Translations under genes and position numbers: made by a program
DNA from: Flammeovirgaceae bacterium
GTDB lineage: Bacteria; Bacteroidota; Bacteroidia; Cytophagales; Cyclobacteriaceae
Direction of reading: 5' to 3'
Assembly (NCBI GenBank): GCA_015180985.1
Contig: CP054185.1
Location: 2,913,225-2,977,224 of the forward strand
Length of the DNA stretch: 64,000 nt
The notes under the pieces: generated by a model
Database searches by the model: none
What the model saw: only the letters and a program-made list of their open reading frames with translations
What the model was told of the DNA's origin: nothing
Shown here: one piece after another, positions 35,148-43,738 of the stretch
How the letters are laid out: every line of letters starts with the position of its first letter
Numbering within the stretch: position 1 is the stretch's first letter

Positions 35148-35918
35148 ATGAAGACGAAACAGGAAATTGTAGAAAACTGGCTGCCCCGTTATACCGGTCA
35201 GCCGCTTGACCAGTTTGGGCAGTATATTTTACTGACTAATTTCGATAATTATGTTACCATGTTTGCCGAGTGGCATGGTGTGCCGGTTAACGGCAAAGAC
35301 CGGCCTATGCGCAACGCCACCGCTGATGGCATTACCATTATAAACTTTGGGATGGGCAGCCCGAATGCAGCCACCATTATGGATTGCCTGAGTGCAATAC
35401 AACCCAAAGGCGCTTTGTTTCTTGGTAAATGTGGCGGCCTTAAAAAGAAAAACGATATCGGTGATCTGATCCTGCCCATTGCAGCAATACGGGGCGAAGG
35501 TACCTCAAACGATTATTACCCGCCCGAAGTACCGGCTCTGCCCGCATTCGCCCTGCAAAAAGCCATTTCTACAACCATCCGCGATTACAATCAGGATTAC
35601 TGGACTGGCACCGTGTACACAACCAACCGCAGGGTATGGGAGTGGGATGAAGACTTTAAAGCCTACCTCCGAAAAATCCGGGCGCAGGCAATTGATATGG
35701 AAACAGCAACTATTTTTATCACGGCCTTTAAAAACAAAATTCCGGCCGGAGCCCTCCTACTCGTCTCTGATCAGCCGATGATCCCCGAAGGGGTTAAAAC
35801 CGAAATCAGCGATAAAGCAGTAACAAAAAATTTCGTTGAGCTACATCTTAAAATCGGCATTGATTCCTTACGCCAGCTGATTAACAACGGCATGACGGTA
35901 AAACACCTGAGGTATTAA
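35148..35918 (+). CDS. AMP nucleosidase (short form)
   Basis: 256 residues. The sequence covers the catalytic NP-I fold only: ITIINFGMGSPNAATIMDCLS, FLGKCGGLKKKNDIGDLILPIAAIRGEGTSNDYYPPEVPALP, AQAIDMETATIFITAFKNKIPAGALLLVSDQPM, with the Glu-rich ribose-binding part META. It removes adenine from AMP. The E. coli enzyme has an extra N-terminal regulatory half that is absent here, as in other Bacteroidota. It starts 20 bp from the divergent HsdR-N-like gene and ends in a TTAA overlap with the transporter stop. Confidence 0.9.
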   Translation: MKTKQEIVENWLPRYTGQPLDQFGQYILLTNFDNYVTMFAEWHGVPVNGKDRPMRNATADGITIINFGMGSPNAATIMDCLSAIQPKGALFLGKCGGLKKKNDIGDLILPIAAIRGEGTSNDYYPPEVPALPAFALQKAISTTIRDYNQDYWTGTVYTTNRRVWEWDEDFKAYLRKIRAQAIDMETATIFITAFKNKIPAGALLLVSDQPMIPEGVKTEISDKAVTKNFVELHLKIGIDSLRQLINNGMTVKHLRY

Positions 35919-37243
35919 TGGACTGTGGATTTTGGCGAGGCAATGTCAGTTGACTTTATCTGATTCAATACAATCAACCCGATAACAAAATACAGAGCCA
36001 GCGCCAATGCACTGTTGCGCATACTGCCAGTTACCTGGTTTATTAAACCATACGAAAATGTTCCAAATACGATGGAAAGGTTATAGGTAACATCGTAAAA
36101 ACTAAAGTACGATGCATGGTCGATGGTGTTTTCCGGAATCAGTTTGGCATAGGTAGCCCGTGAGAGCGACTGAATGCCGCCCATTATCATGCCCACCACG
36201 GTGGCCAGCGCATAAAACTGCAATTCGTGGTTAATGAAATAAGCCGCAAAACACACAGCAATCCAGCAAATAATCATAAACGACAGCGCAAAGGCATTCC
36301 CTTTTTGCCGGGATACGCGGGCAAAAACCCAGGCTCCGAATGCAGCAACCAACTGAATGAGCAGTATGGTTGCAATAAGCTTTTCGCTGGGCAGGTTCAG
36401 CACATCGGTGCCAAACAGGGTGGCCAGGTACATTACGGTTTGAACACCCATATTGTAAAAAAAGAAGGCTGTAAGAAACCGCTTCAGGTCGGGTGTATTT
36501 TTCAAACTCCGAAAAACTTTCATTACCTCCTGGTAGCCTTTTGTCCAGATATTTTCTGTGCGGCCCCGATATAGCTGCTGAGGTAACACGTTAAACGACA
36601 CCAGTGAAAAAAGTATCCACCAGATGCCAACCAGCAGAAAACTAAACCGGGTTGCGGCTCCTTCGGTACGGAAGCCGAAGGCACTGTAATTCAGCACCAG
36701 TACCAGGCAAACCACCATCAGGATAACGCTGCCGTAGTAACCCATGGAGTAGCCGCGGGCACTTACTTCATCGTAGCGATCTTCTGAAACGATTTCCGGT
36801 AAAAAGGCATCATAAAATACCAAACTACCGGAGTAACCGATGCTGGCCATTACCGAACAGAGCAGCCCCCACCATAATGTTTCAATGCCTGTAAAAAAAT
36901 ACAGGCCCATGCACGAAAAGCTGCCAACAAAAACAAACATTTTCATGAACTGCTTTTTGCGACCGGTGTAATCCGACACTCCGGAGAGTAACGGAAGCAT
37001 GGCTGCTACCATCAGAAACGATACTGATAGCGCATACGAGTACAATACCGAATTCTTTACAGTAAAGCCCAGAAAGGGTATATCATCGCTGCCATTAGCA
37101 GTAACGGCCACCGCTTTGTAATACACCGGAAAAATGGCCGAAGTGATTACCAGCGAGTACACCGAATTTGCCCAGTCGTACATGCACCAGGCACGCACCG
37201 TTTTCGGATTATTCAGTTTGGCAACGGTTGCGGTAGGCTTCAT
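35915..37243 (-). CDS. UMF1-type MFS transporter
   Basis: 442 residues with about 12 hydrophobic helices. The start MKPTATVAKLNNPKTVRAWCMYDWANSVYSLVITSAIFPVYY and the later motif GIQSLSRATYAKLIPENTIDHASYFSFYDVTYNLSIVFGTF are typical of the UMF1/Atg22-related family, of unknown substrate (efflux of amino acids or similar suspected). It is preceded 3 bp upstream by a strong hairpin terminator of the exb operon, so it seems to lack a free promoter. It converges with the AMP nucleosidase gene by a TTAA overlap at 35915-35918. Confidence 0.88.
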   Translation of the reverse strand: MKPTATVAKLNNPKTVRAWCMYDWANSVYSLVITSAIFPVYYKAVAVTANGSDDIPFLGFTVKNSVLYSYALSVSFLMVAAMLPLLSGVSDYTGRKKQFMKMFVFVGSFSCMGLYFFTGIETLWWGLLCSVMASIGYSGSLVFYDAFLPEIVSEDRYDEVSARGYSMGYYGSVILMVVCLVLVLNYSAFGFRTEGAATRFSFLLVGIWWILFSLVSFNVLPQQLYRGRTENIWTKGYQEVMKVFRSLKNTPDLKRFLTAFFFYNMGVQTVMYLATLFGTDVLNLPSEKLIATILLIQLVAAFGAWVFARVSRQKGNAFALSFMIICWIAVCFAAYFINHELQFYALATVVGMIMGGIQSLSRATYAKLIPENTIDHASYFSFYDVTYNLSIVFGTFSYGLINQVTGSMRNSALALALYFVIGLIVLNQIKSTDIASPKSTVH

Positions 37244-37245
37244 AA

Positions 37246-37282
37246 TAAAAAGCCCCGCCCGCTTGGCGTACGGGACGGGGCA
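37246..37282 (-). terminator. Terminator of the exb operon, at the start codon of the UMF1 gene
   Basis: On the minus strand GCCCCGTCCCG and CGGGCGGGGC form a 10-bp stem with one bulged T and a 9-base loop, followed by TTTTTATT and then the UMF1 ATG. The stem base is only 8 bases from that start codon. Confidence 0.8.
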
Positions 37283-37310
37283 AAACGTATCAGACTACGA
37301 AAAAACGATT

Positions 37311-37775
37311 TTAATTCTCAACCCGTTTTTGCAATGTGGAATAAAGCAAAAGTCGCGCGTTGGCTTTACGCAATTCCGTTTCCACATCGGCAATAATGCC
37401 GCGCTTGGCTTCACTGTCAACTTTCATGCTTACCGTGAGCTGATCGCGCTCAAACTCATTGAGTTTAGCCTTTTCGGAATTAACCCATTGAATTACATCC
37501 TTCGGTTCAATGAACACGTCATTAACCTGTATTTTAGGTTCCTTACCCCACTGGTCGGTCTTTTTAGGTTCACCGATATACATATACGCCACCAGCGACT
37601 TACGCGCCAGTTTCTTCAACTGGGTAGCTTCGGGCAATTGCTGCTTTACGTTGATAGATGTTTCACGCATCTGTGTAGTAACCATGAAGAAGAACAACAA
37701 CATAAACACCACATCGGGCATGGATGATGTTGGTATCTCCTGCTTAACGGCTGCCTTCTTTTTGAACTTCGACAT
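37311..37775 (-). CDS. ExbD/TolR-family protein (second copy)
   Basis: 154 residues. Start MSKFKKKAAVKQEIPTSSMPDVVFMLLFFFMVTTQMRE gives one membrane helix with the conserved Asp (MPDVV) that carries protons in ExbD/TolR. The rest is a short periplasmic domain (KQQLPEATQLKK, SVKMKVDSEAKRGIIADVETELRKAN). It forms an energy-transducing motor with the ExbB-like protein of the same operon. Its start is one base after the stop of the first exbD gene. Confidence 0.92.
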   Translation of the reverse strand: MSKFKKKAAVKQEIPTSSMPDVVFMLLFFFMVTTQMRETSINVKQQLPEATQLKKLARKSLVAYMYIGEPKKTDQWGKEPKIQVNDVFIEPKDVIQWVNSEKAKLNEFERDQLTVSMKVDSEAKRGIIADVETELRKANARLLLYSTLQKRVEN

Positions 37776-37776
37776 A

Positions 37777-38364
37777 CTACTTCCCTCCTATTTTAGTTGG
37801 TTCAGCAATGGATAAGGCCATCGGGATTTCAACCGAGCCATCCGGTCTCTTCTTACGGCCCAAATCGTATAATCTTCTGTTTTCAGGATCATTCAAATCA
37901 GATGAAAGATCGAGCCACTTTTTAACGGTTACCCCGGCATTATCAGCATAAATCTGGTAATAAGCTGCCTGGATGGCATCCAGAATCTCAATGAATTTTT
38001 TATGACTTGTCCCACGGTCTGTTTTATACGAAACAATCGCCTTCTCCGGATTATCCGATGAGTTGGGATCGGCTCCATAATTCAAAACAAACTTTTTAAT
38101 CATATCCGTAAGTTCAGCCGGTGAGCCGGTAAACGGGTCTCCTTCAACCAGTACATTATCGAACGAGTTCACCTGAATTTTAAACAAGTTCCGCTCTTTG
38201 ATCTTTATATCCATATCGGGCGGCATGGCTTCGGGCGGAGGCGGCAGTTGTATGCTCAACCCCTTATCGTTCGCCACTGTAGTGGTTACTAAAAAGAACA
38301 CCAACAACAGAAAGGCGATATCGGCCATCGAAGCATTGGGAATATCAGGAACCGGACGAGGCAT
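37777..38364 (-). CDS. ExbD/TolR-family protein (first copy)
   Basis: 195 residues. The single helix NASMADIAFLLLVFFLVTTTV contains the conserved Asp; it is followed by ANDKGLSIQLPPPPEAMPPDMD and a longer periplasmic domain than in the second copy (VSYKTDRGTSHKKFIEILDAIQAAYYQIYAD). It overlaps the upstream 124-residue membrane gene by one base (TAATG). Two ExbD proteins of different length in one operon is the usual Bacteroidota arrangement. Confidence 0.92.
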   Translation of the reverse strand: MPRPVPDIPNASMADIAFLLLVFFLVTTTVANDKGLSIQLPPPPEAMPPDMDIKIKERNLFKIQVNSFDNVLVEGDPFTGSPAELTDMIKKFVLNYGADPNSSDNPEKAIVSYKTDRGTSHKKFIEILDAIQAAYYQIYADNAGVTVKKWLDLSSDLNDPENRRLYDLGRKKRPDGSVEIPMALSIAEPTKIGGK

Positions 38365-38738
38365 TACTTTAAGGCTTTATTAATTTCAGAATAAATAAGT
38401 CCGAGAACCGCAATACCCGAAACCAGGTAGAACATGGTTAACCCGGCACCAACAAGTTTTGACGTACTCTCGGTTACCCCTTTTGCGGCCTGAACGGTAG
38501 AAACTTCTGAACCCGACAGCGCATAGGATATAACAAACAATACCACCATAGCAGCCAGTGCCATGAGGGGCTTCTTCAACTCCCCCGGGGACTTGAGTGC
38601 GTTGACTAACGGTAATATTACAACAGAAGCTATGGCTATACCAAAGAGCACGTATGTACCATACAGGCCCGCATCAACTGAAAATAATGCAGCGACTACT
38701 AATACTACCGATACACCTATAATTAAAAGACCTCTCAT
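38364..38738 (-). CDS. Small four-helix membrane protein of the exb operon
   Basis: 124 residues with about four hydrophobic helices (LLIIGVSVVLVVAALFSV, YVLFGIAIASVVILPLV, LMALAAMVVLFVISYAL, VGAGLTMFYLVSGIAVLGLIY). It is conserved in position between exbB and exbD in Bacteroidota. It probably belongs to the same motor complex, but no function is known. The gene sits 6 bp after the exbB stop. Confidence 0.8.
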   Translation of the reverse strand: MRGLLIIGVSVVLVVAALFSVDAGLYGTYVLFGIAIASVVILPLVNALKSPGELKKPLMALAAMVVLFVISYALSGSEVSTVQAAKGVTESTSKLVGAGLTMFYLVSGIAVLGLIYSEINKALK

Positions 38739-38744
38739 AGTTAC

Positions 38745-39503
38745 TTACTTTTGAGAAACCAGCTTGTGCTTCACCAGGATGTCCACCAGCGAAATAGAAG
38801 CATCTTCCATGCTGTTCACCAGGGAATCAATTTTGGAAACGAGGTAGTTGTAAAACACCTGCAGTACCATACCTACTATAAGACCACCCACGGTAGTTAT
38901 AAGGGCCACTTTCATACCACCCGCCACAATGTTGGGCGAAATATCACCGGCCGCTTCAATATCAGAGAAGGCCTGCACCATACCCACAACCGTTCCGAAG
39001 AAACCGAGCATAGGCCCCAGAGCAATAAACAACGAAATCCAGATAAGGCCGCGTTCGAGCTTACCCATCTCCACACCGCCATACGAAACGATTGATTTCT
39101 CAACCATATCAATACCTTCGCTGTAACGCATTAAGCCTTGGGTAAAGATAGAAGCCACCGGGCCGCGGGTATTACGGGTAACGTCAAGTGCCGCATTAAC
39201 ACCGCCTTTTGCGAGGGCATCTTCAATTTGTCCAAGTAATTTTTTGGTATTGGTCGTAGCCAGATTCAGGGTGATAATTCTTTCAATACTGAAAGCCAAC
39301 CCCAGAATAAGACAGATTAGCACTGGGGTCATAAAGCGAACATCCCCATCAATGAATTTTTCTTTTAATACCTGGTGAAATGAGGCCTCATCTGCTGCTG
39401 CAGCCTCTTCGGTTGCAGGCTCAGATTGCGGAGCCGGTTCGGCATAAAGCGCAGAGGACGCCAGTACCCCTGCAAAAGCTAAAATAGCAAGTAGTTTTTT
39501 CAT
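38745..39503 (-). CDS. MotA/TolQ/ExbB proton channel protein
   Basis: 252 residues. A signal peptide-like start (MKKLLAILAFAGVLASSALYAEP) is followed by an Ala/Glu linker, a first helix (FMTPVLICLILGLAFSIERII) and the conserved TolQ/ExbB block GLIWISLFIALGPMLGFFGTVVGMVQAFSDIEAAGDISPNIVAGGMKVALITTVGGLIVGMVLQVFYNYL. It uses the proton gradient to energise an outer-membrane process with the two ExbD proteins. The -7 motif TAATTTTG lies at 39536-39543 on the minus strand. Confidence 0.95.
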   Translation of the reverse strand: MKKLLAILAFAGVLASSALYAEPAPQSEPATEEAAAADEASFHQVLKEKFIDGDVRFMTPVLICLILGLAFSIERIITLNLATTNTKKLLGQIEDALAKGGVNAALDVTRNTRGPVASIFTQGLMRYSEGIDMVEKSIVSYGGVEMGKLERGLIWISLFIALGPMLGFFGTVVGMVQAFSDIEAAGDISPNIVAGGMKVALITTVGGLIVGMVLQVFYNYLVSKIDSLVNSMEDASISLVDILVKHKLVSQK

Positions 39504-39771
39504 AGTTTGAGGTTTAAGTAAATCCTTGAAGAGGCCAAAATTAAAGGTTTTGCGGATTTAACGATATTTTTTAAAAAATTTTTCTACCGGTGGTTAATGC
39601 CTTATTCTATACACGAAATAATGCCGCCTACCAAATAAAGACACGGCTGGGCCCTGCAGGTTAAGGCGTTGTTTATTCATACTATTTATTAACTAAATCG
39701 CAGCATCCGAATTACTACAGGGTATTTGGGAACCCTGCCAATATTAATTTATTTTGCGTCCCGGTTTTCCC
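39504..39771. promoter_or_regulatory. Intergenic region between exb operon and tRNA-Ser
   Basis: 268 bp without a gene I can support. It holds the -7 box of exbB (39536-39543, minus strand) and, near the right end, the likely tRNA promoter: TTG at 39726-39728 and TATTTTG about 20 bp later. Confidence 0.4.
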
Positions 39772-39863
39772 GGAGAGGTGTCCGAGTGGTTGAAGGAGCA
39801 CGCCTGGAAAGTGTGTATCCCGCCAAAGCGGGATCGCGGGTTCGAATCCCGCTCTCTCCGCCA
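39772..39863 (+). tRNA. tRNA-Ser (GGA)
   Basis: GGAGAGG pairs with (T)CTCTCC to form the acceptor stem, the loop sequence CCTGGAAAG gives anticodon GGA (Ser UCC/UCU), a long variable arm (ATCCCGCCAAAGCGGGAT) is present as in serine tRNAs, the T-loop is GGTTCGAATCC and a CCA is encoded. It ends 8 bp before the ansA stop. Confidence 0.97.
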
Positions 39864-39871
39864 CATCCTCT

Positions 39872-40930
39872 TTACTCAAGTTCTGTTAATTCTCCGGCAA
39901 GGTTCTTTACAATAAGGTGACGGGCTGAATCACCAAATTCACCCAGCAATAGCATGAGTTTCGTAACAGCCGCCTCGGTGGTCATATCTACACCGCTGAT
40001 AACCCCTGCCTTGACAAGTTCACGACTGGTTGCATACCTGCCTTGAAGCACCGTACCGCCAGGGCACTGCGAAATGTTTAGTACCACTATGCCATTCCGT
40101 ACTGCGTGCTCCAGGCCGCTTATCAGCCACGGGGCAGTAGGCGCGTTACCCGAACCATAGGTTTCCAGTATCAGTGCTTTAAGTCCTTCGCTATGCAATA
40201 CCGATTGAAATACCCGCTCAGAAATACCCGGAAAAAGTTTGAGAACAGCAATGCGGGTTTCAAACCGGGTACGCAAAACCAAGGGGTTATTGGATGGTTT
40301 GCGGATTACCGCATGGTTATAATTGATTTTAACCCCGGCCTTAGCCAACGCGGGGTAGTTACCTGAATCGAAGGCATCAAACTGCATACTCTCAACTTTT
40401 TTCGACCGGTTGCCCCGCAGCAGTTCGTAATCAAAATAAATACAAACCTCGGGCACAACAGCCTGCCCGTTCTGCCTGGCCGAAGCTATTTCCAGAGATG
40501 TTATCAGGTTTTCGCGTGCATCGGAGCGCGGTTCGCTGATAGGCAGTTGCGCACCGGTAAGTATTACAGGTTTACTAAGATTTTCGAGCATAAAACTTAA
40601 TGCCGAGGCTGTATAGGCCATAGTATCCGTTCCGTGTAAAATCACAAAGCCGTCATGTGCGTGATAATGCTCGGCAATCAGCCGGGCCATTAGTTGCCAA
40701 TGCTCCGGCTGTACATTGGAAGAATCAATGGGGGTCTCAAATGAAAAAACGGTGAATGCCAAACCAAGATTTTTAACGGTGGGCAGGTGCTCAAGGATTG
40801 AAGCAAAGTCGAACGGAACCAGTACCCCGTCCTTATCGGGTGTCATTCCGAATGTACCCCCTGTGTAAATAATCAACAGCCGTGCGCGGGCCTCACTGGT
40901 GCTTTCCAGATCAACACGTTTAAGATTCAT
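39872..40930 (-). CDS. ansA: Type I (cytoplasmic) L-asparaginase
   Basis: 352 residues, no signal peptide. It hydrolyses asparagine to aspartate and ammonia. The first catalytic Thr lies in IYTGGTFGM, the second in VILHGTDTMAYTAS; the Lys in GNRSKK is kept. It is the last gene of a minus-strand operon (deacetylase, GT, dgkA-like, TatD-like, ansA); the TatD stop and ansA start overlap by ATGA (40927-40930). Confidence 0.93.
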   Translation of the reverse strand: MNLKRVDLESTSEARARLLIIYTGGTFGMTPDKDGVLVPFDFASILEHLPTVKNLGLAFTVFSFETPIDSSNVQPEHWQLMARLIAEHYHAHDGFVILHGTDTMAYTASALSFMLENLSKPVILTGAQLPISEPRSDARENLITSLEIASARQNGQAVVPEVCIYFDYELLRGNRSKKVESMQFDAFDSGNYPALAKAGVKINYNHAVIRKPSNNPLVLRTRFETRIAVLKLFPGISERVFQSVLHSEGLKALILETYGSGNAPTAPWLISGLEHAVRNGIVVLNISQCPGGTVLQGRYATSRELVKAGVISGVDMTTEAAVTKLMLLLGEFGDSARHLIVKNLAGELTELE

Positions 40931-41697
40931 AATGAAAAAAGATTGTAAGCGTTTTGCATTGTGAGCTTCATTACCTCATCTACTGATTGCCCGGTAAGTT
41001 GCGCCACCCGTTGGCCAACGTTTACAATATACGCAGGTTCGTTACGTTTACCGCGATGCGGCACCGGGGCCAGGTAGGGGCTATCTGTCTCCAGTATTAT
41101 CCGGCTCAAGCCCATGTATGGTAAAACTGTATCCAGTCCTCCGTTTTTAAATGTGGCTACTCCGCCAATGCCCAGGTAAAAATTCAACTGTATAATGCGC
41201 TCAGCCTGCTGCCGGTTACCGGTAAAGCAATGAAATACACCGGAAAGGCTTCCATCCTGCATGCGTTCAATCATCGATATGGTTTCATCCAAAGTTTCGC
41301 GGCAATGGATAACTACTGGAAGTTTGTATTTCTTTGCCAGGTTAACCTGAATAGTGAAGGCTTCCTTTTGCTGTTCCCAAAAAGTTTTGTCCCAGTAAAG
41401 GTCGGTACCGATCTCACCAACCGCAGTAAACTTTCGCTTGGCCAGCCAGTTTTCAACTTCATATAACTGATGCTCAAAATCATTTTTTACAGAACAGGGA
41501 TGCAGCCCCATCATGGCGTAACAGCTATCGGGATTTTCTGCCTCCACTTCAAGCATGGTGTTAATAGATGCTGTATCGATGTTGGGCATCAGAATTTTGC
41601 CTACTGCATGCTGCTTTGCCCGCTCCAGAATATCGTGAAGGTCAGCCTGAAACTCATTCAAATAAATATGTGCATGCGTGTCTACCCAATAGTTCAT
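40927..41697 (-). CDS. TatD-family metal-dependent hydrolase
   Basis: 256 residues, a TIM-barrel DNase/hydrolase. Metal ligands are visible: VDTHAHIYL (first HxH), the VGEIGTDLYWDKT Glu, VIHCRE, FHCFTG and LETDSPYLAP. Such enzymes have 3'-5' exonuclease activity toward DNA, RNA or nucleotides. ATGA overlaps with the genes on both sides show tight coupling. Confidence 0.93.
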   Translation of the reverse strand: MNYWVDTHAHIYLNEFQADLHDILERAKQHAVGKILMPNIDTASINTMLEVEAENPDSCYAMMGLHPCSVKNDFEHQLYEVENWLAKRKFTAVGEIGTDLYWDKTFWEQQKEAFTIQVNLAKKYKLPVVIHCRETLDETISMIERMQDGSLSGVFHCFTGNRQQAERIIQLNFYLGIGGVATFKNGGLDTVLPYMGLSRIILETDSPYLAPVPHRGKRNEPAYIVNVGQRVAQLTGQSVDEVMKLTMQNAYNLFSL

Positions 41698-42041
41698 GGT
41701 AACAAATATCGGCCAAAGATGATGAAACCCACCACAGCAGCAAAGAAGCTTGCCACGAGCACAGCCGCTGCGGCAATGTCTTTAACCCGGCCGGCCTTCG
41801 GGTGGTGCTCTGGCGAAACGAAATCAACCAGTTCTTCCATGGCTGTGTTCATCAACTCAGCCACGATAACCACCGTGGCAGCCAGCAACAGAACACACCA
41901 TTCCGTAGCGGTTACCTGCCAATACAGGCCGGCAACAACCACAACCAATAAAGCCGCAACATGCGTGCGCATGTTGAATTGACTTCGAAGTGCGTAAATC
42001 AATCCACTCCAAGCAAACCGAAAACTTCTGAAAAACTTCAT
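41694..42041 (-). CDS. Diacylglycerol/undecaprenol kinase family protein (DgkA-like)
   Basis: 115 residues with three membrane helices. The family core is visible: MRTHVAALL, the active-site pattern AELMNTAMEELVDFVSPEHHPKAGRVKDIAAAAVL. It phosphorylates undecaprenol or diacylglycerol in the inner membrane, which fits the glycan genes upstream in the operon. ATGA overlaps with both neighbours. Confidence 0.9.
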   Translation of the reverse strand: MKFFRSFRFAWSGLIYALRSQFNMRTHVAALLVVVVAGLYWQVTATEWCVLLLAATVVIVAELMNTAMEELVDFVSPEHHPKAGRVKDIAAAAVLVASFFAAVVGFIIFGRYLLP

Positions 42042-43102
42042 TGCAACAGTTCCTCCACAACAGCAGGTAACCGGGAAGTCGCAAATTCACCGGCCGGAAA
42101 TCCTGAAATATTCTTTGCCTGCGCAAAAGCACTCTTTACGCTCAAAACATGTTGATGCATTGAGACAGCATAACCTTTTTCCATCGCCTGGGTGGCCAGG
42201 TACTCCTGCTCAGGTTGCCCGGGTGTGGGAATGAGAATTGCTTTTTTGCCTAGCTTATACAAGTCCATAATCGTACTGTAACCTGACCTGGCCAATACGA
42301 CTGCAGTTTCATTTATTAGTTTGTTTAATTTATAAGCCGGCAGGTAATCCAATATAGCTGCTTGTCCATCTTCAGTTGAGTTATCCTTCACTACTCCCCG
42401 CACAAGCCGCCATGCTAAACCGCTTTCAGGCAACTGTTCCCTTAGAATTTGCTCCAGCAGGGAACGCTGTGGTTCCGGACCGGATAAAACTGCCACCAGA
42501 TCATACCGGTACGAAAAATCCACTGGAGGCATTAACCGTGACAGCGGCCCGATAAACCGAACATTTTCTATTTGTGGAGTAGCTGATAATTTTCCTGTCA
42601 ATGCCGAATCTTCGGTGTCAGGCACCCAGATAAACTTGAATCTGCGCATTAACCTCCGATGAAGCGCATTAACAACCGGGCTTATCCACCTGACTGGTGC
42701 AGGCATGAGCAGGTTTAACTGATGGATGATTAAGGCTGAAGGTATTTTATCCGACCATGCACCATAGCGATTATCTGAAATAACAGCATGTATGTTTTCC
42801 TTATCAATTAGTCCGGCAAGTTGCTCATGTTCATCACGAATGGCCGACCTGAACTTAGGCAACTGCCGGGCTATAACCGGCACCAGGGAATTGCTTTCGG
42901 TATACCTGGGGCTATAGGCCGGCAATTCAAAATTCCTGCATCCCGGAAATTCTTCGCTTAACAATTTCAATGCCTCACCATCGCTGGCCAGCAAAACCTC
43001 ATGCCCCTGCTCAAGTAAATGCCGTATCACCGGCATGCAACGGGTGGCATGACCAAGCCCCCAGTTTAACGGGGCCACCAATACACGCTTGCACTTTTGC
43101 AT
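42038..43102 (-). CDS. MurG-like glycosyltransferase (GT28-type)
   Basis: 354 residues. The N-terminal half has VAPLNWGLGHATRCMPVIRHLLEQGHEVLLASDGEA, the C-terminal half ARSGYSTIMDLYKLGKKAILIPTPGQPEQEYLATQAMEKGYAV, both characteristic of UDP-sugar transferases of the MurG/GT28 type. Substrate unknown. It overlaps the deacetylase gene by one base and the DgkA-like gene by ATGA. Confidence 0.85.
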   Translation of the reverse strand: MQKCKRVLVAPLNWGLGHATRCMPVIRHLLEQGHEVLLASDGEALKLLSEEFPGCRNFELPAYSPRYTESNSLVPVIARQLPKFRSAIRDEHEQLAGLIDKENIHAVISDNRYGAWSDKIPSALIIHQLNLLMPAPVRWISPVVNALHRRLMRRFKFIWVPDTEDSALTGKLSATPQIENVRFIGPLSRLMPPVDFSYRYDLVAVLSGPEPQRSLLEQILREQLPESGLAWRLVRGVVKDNSTEDGQAAILDYLPAYKLNKLINETAVVLARSGYSTIMDLYKLGKKAILIPTPGQPEQEYLATQAMEKGYAVSMHQHVLSVKSAFAQAKNISGFPAGEFATSRLPAVVEELLQ

Positions 43103-43728
43103 TATGCCAATTTACTAAAGGTGTAACCTTTTTGCTGACAGGCTTCAATAAAGCGGGGCAATACAAATTGCAGATTACGCTCAGCTTTAACACTATCATG
43201 AAATACAACGATGGAACCATTCCGAACAGCTTTCAGGCTATTTCGCAGACAACGTTCGGGCGACACAATATGATGGTAATCGTGGGTGAGCACATCCCAC
43301 ATGATAATCTGATACTGTTGCAACAACCGGATTTGCCTGCGCGTGATGCGACCATAAGGCGGGCGAAATAAATGAGTGCGTAACGCAGGATTGATTTTTG
43401 TTACCGCTTGATTAAACAGTTCGGTATTGGCCAGGTAATCGGCATCTTCAGTTTTCCAACCGTTAAGGTGATTAAACGTATGGTTACCGATAACATGTCC
43501 TTCGGTTATTGTGCGCTGAAAAATACCCGGATGCTTCCGGATGTTATCGCCTATACAGAAAAAAGTGGCTTTAAGTTGTTGCTGCTTTAGTACATCCAGC
43601 ACAAACTCAGTCGGGCCGGGCACGGGGCCATCATCAAACGTTAAATAGACAATTTTCTCACGGGCTGACATTCGCCAGATAAGCCCTGGGTATAACCAGG
43701 GAAGAAAAAAAGGAGTACGGAAAACCAT
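43102..43728 (-). CDS. Polysaccharide deacetylase (NodB-like)
   Basis: 208 residues. NodB motifs: VYLTFDDGPVPGPT (metal Asp), GNHTFNHLNG (His pair), LFRPPYGRIT (Arg-Pro-Pro-Tyr-Gly) and DVLTHDYHHI. It removes acetyl groups from N-acetylated sugars in a metal-dependent way. No clear signal peptide is present, so the hydrophobic start (MVFRTPFFLPWLYPGLIW) may anchor it. First gene of the five-gene operon; 10 bp after the SpoIIE-type gene. Confidence 0.9.
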   Translation of the reverse strand: MVFRTPFFLPWLYPGLIWRMSAREKIVYLTFDDGPVPGPTEFVLDVLKQQQLKATFFCIGDNIRKHPGIFQRTITEGHVIGNHTFNHLNGWKTEDADYLANTELFNQAVTKINPALRTHLFRPPYGRITRRQIRLLQQYQIIMWDVLTHDYHHIVSPERCLRNSLKAVRNGSIVVFHDSVKAERNLQFVLPRFIEACQQKGYTFSKLA

Positions 43729-43738
43729 AACCTGCAGG

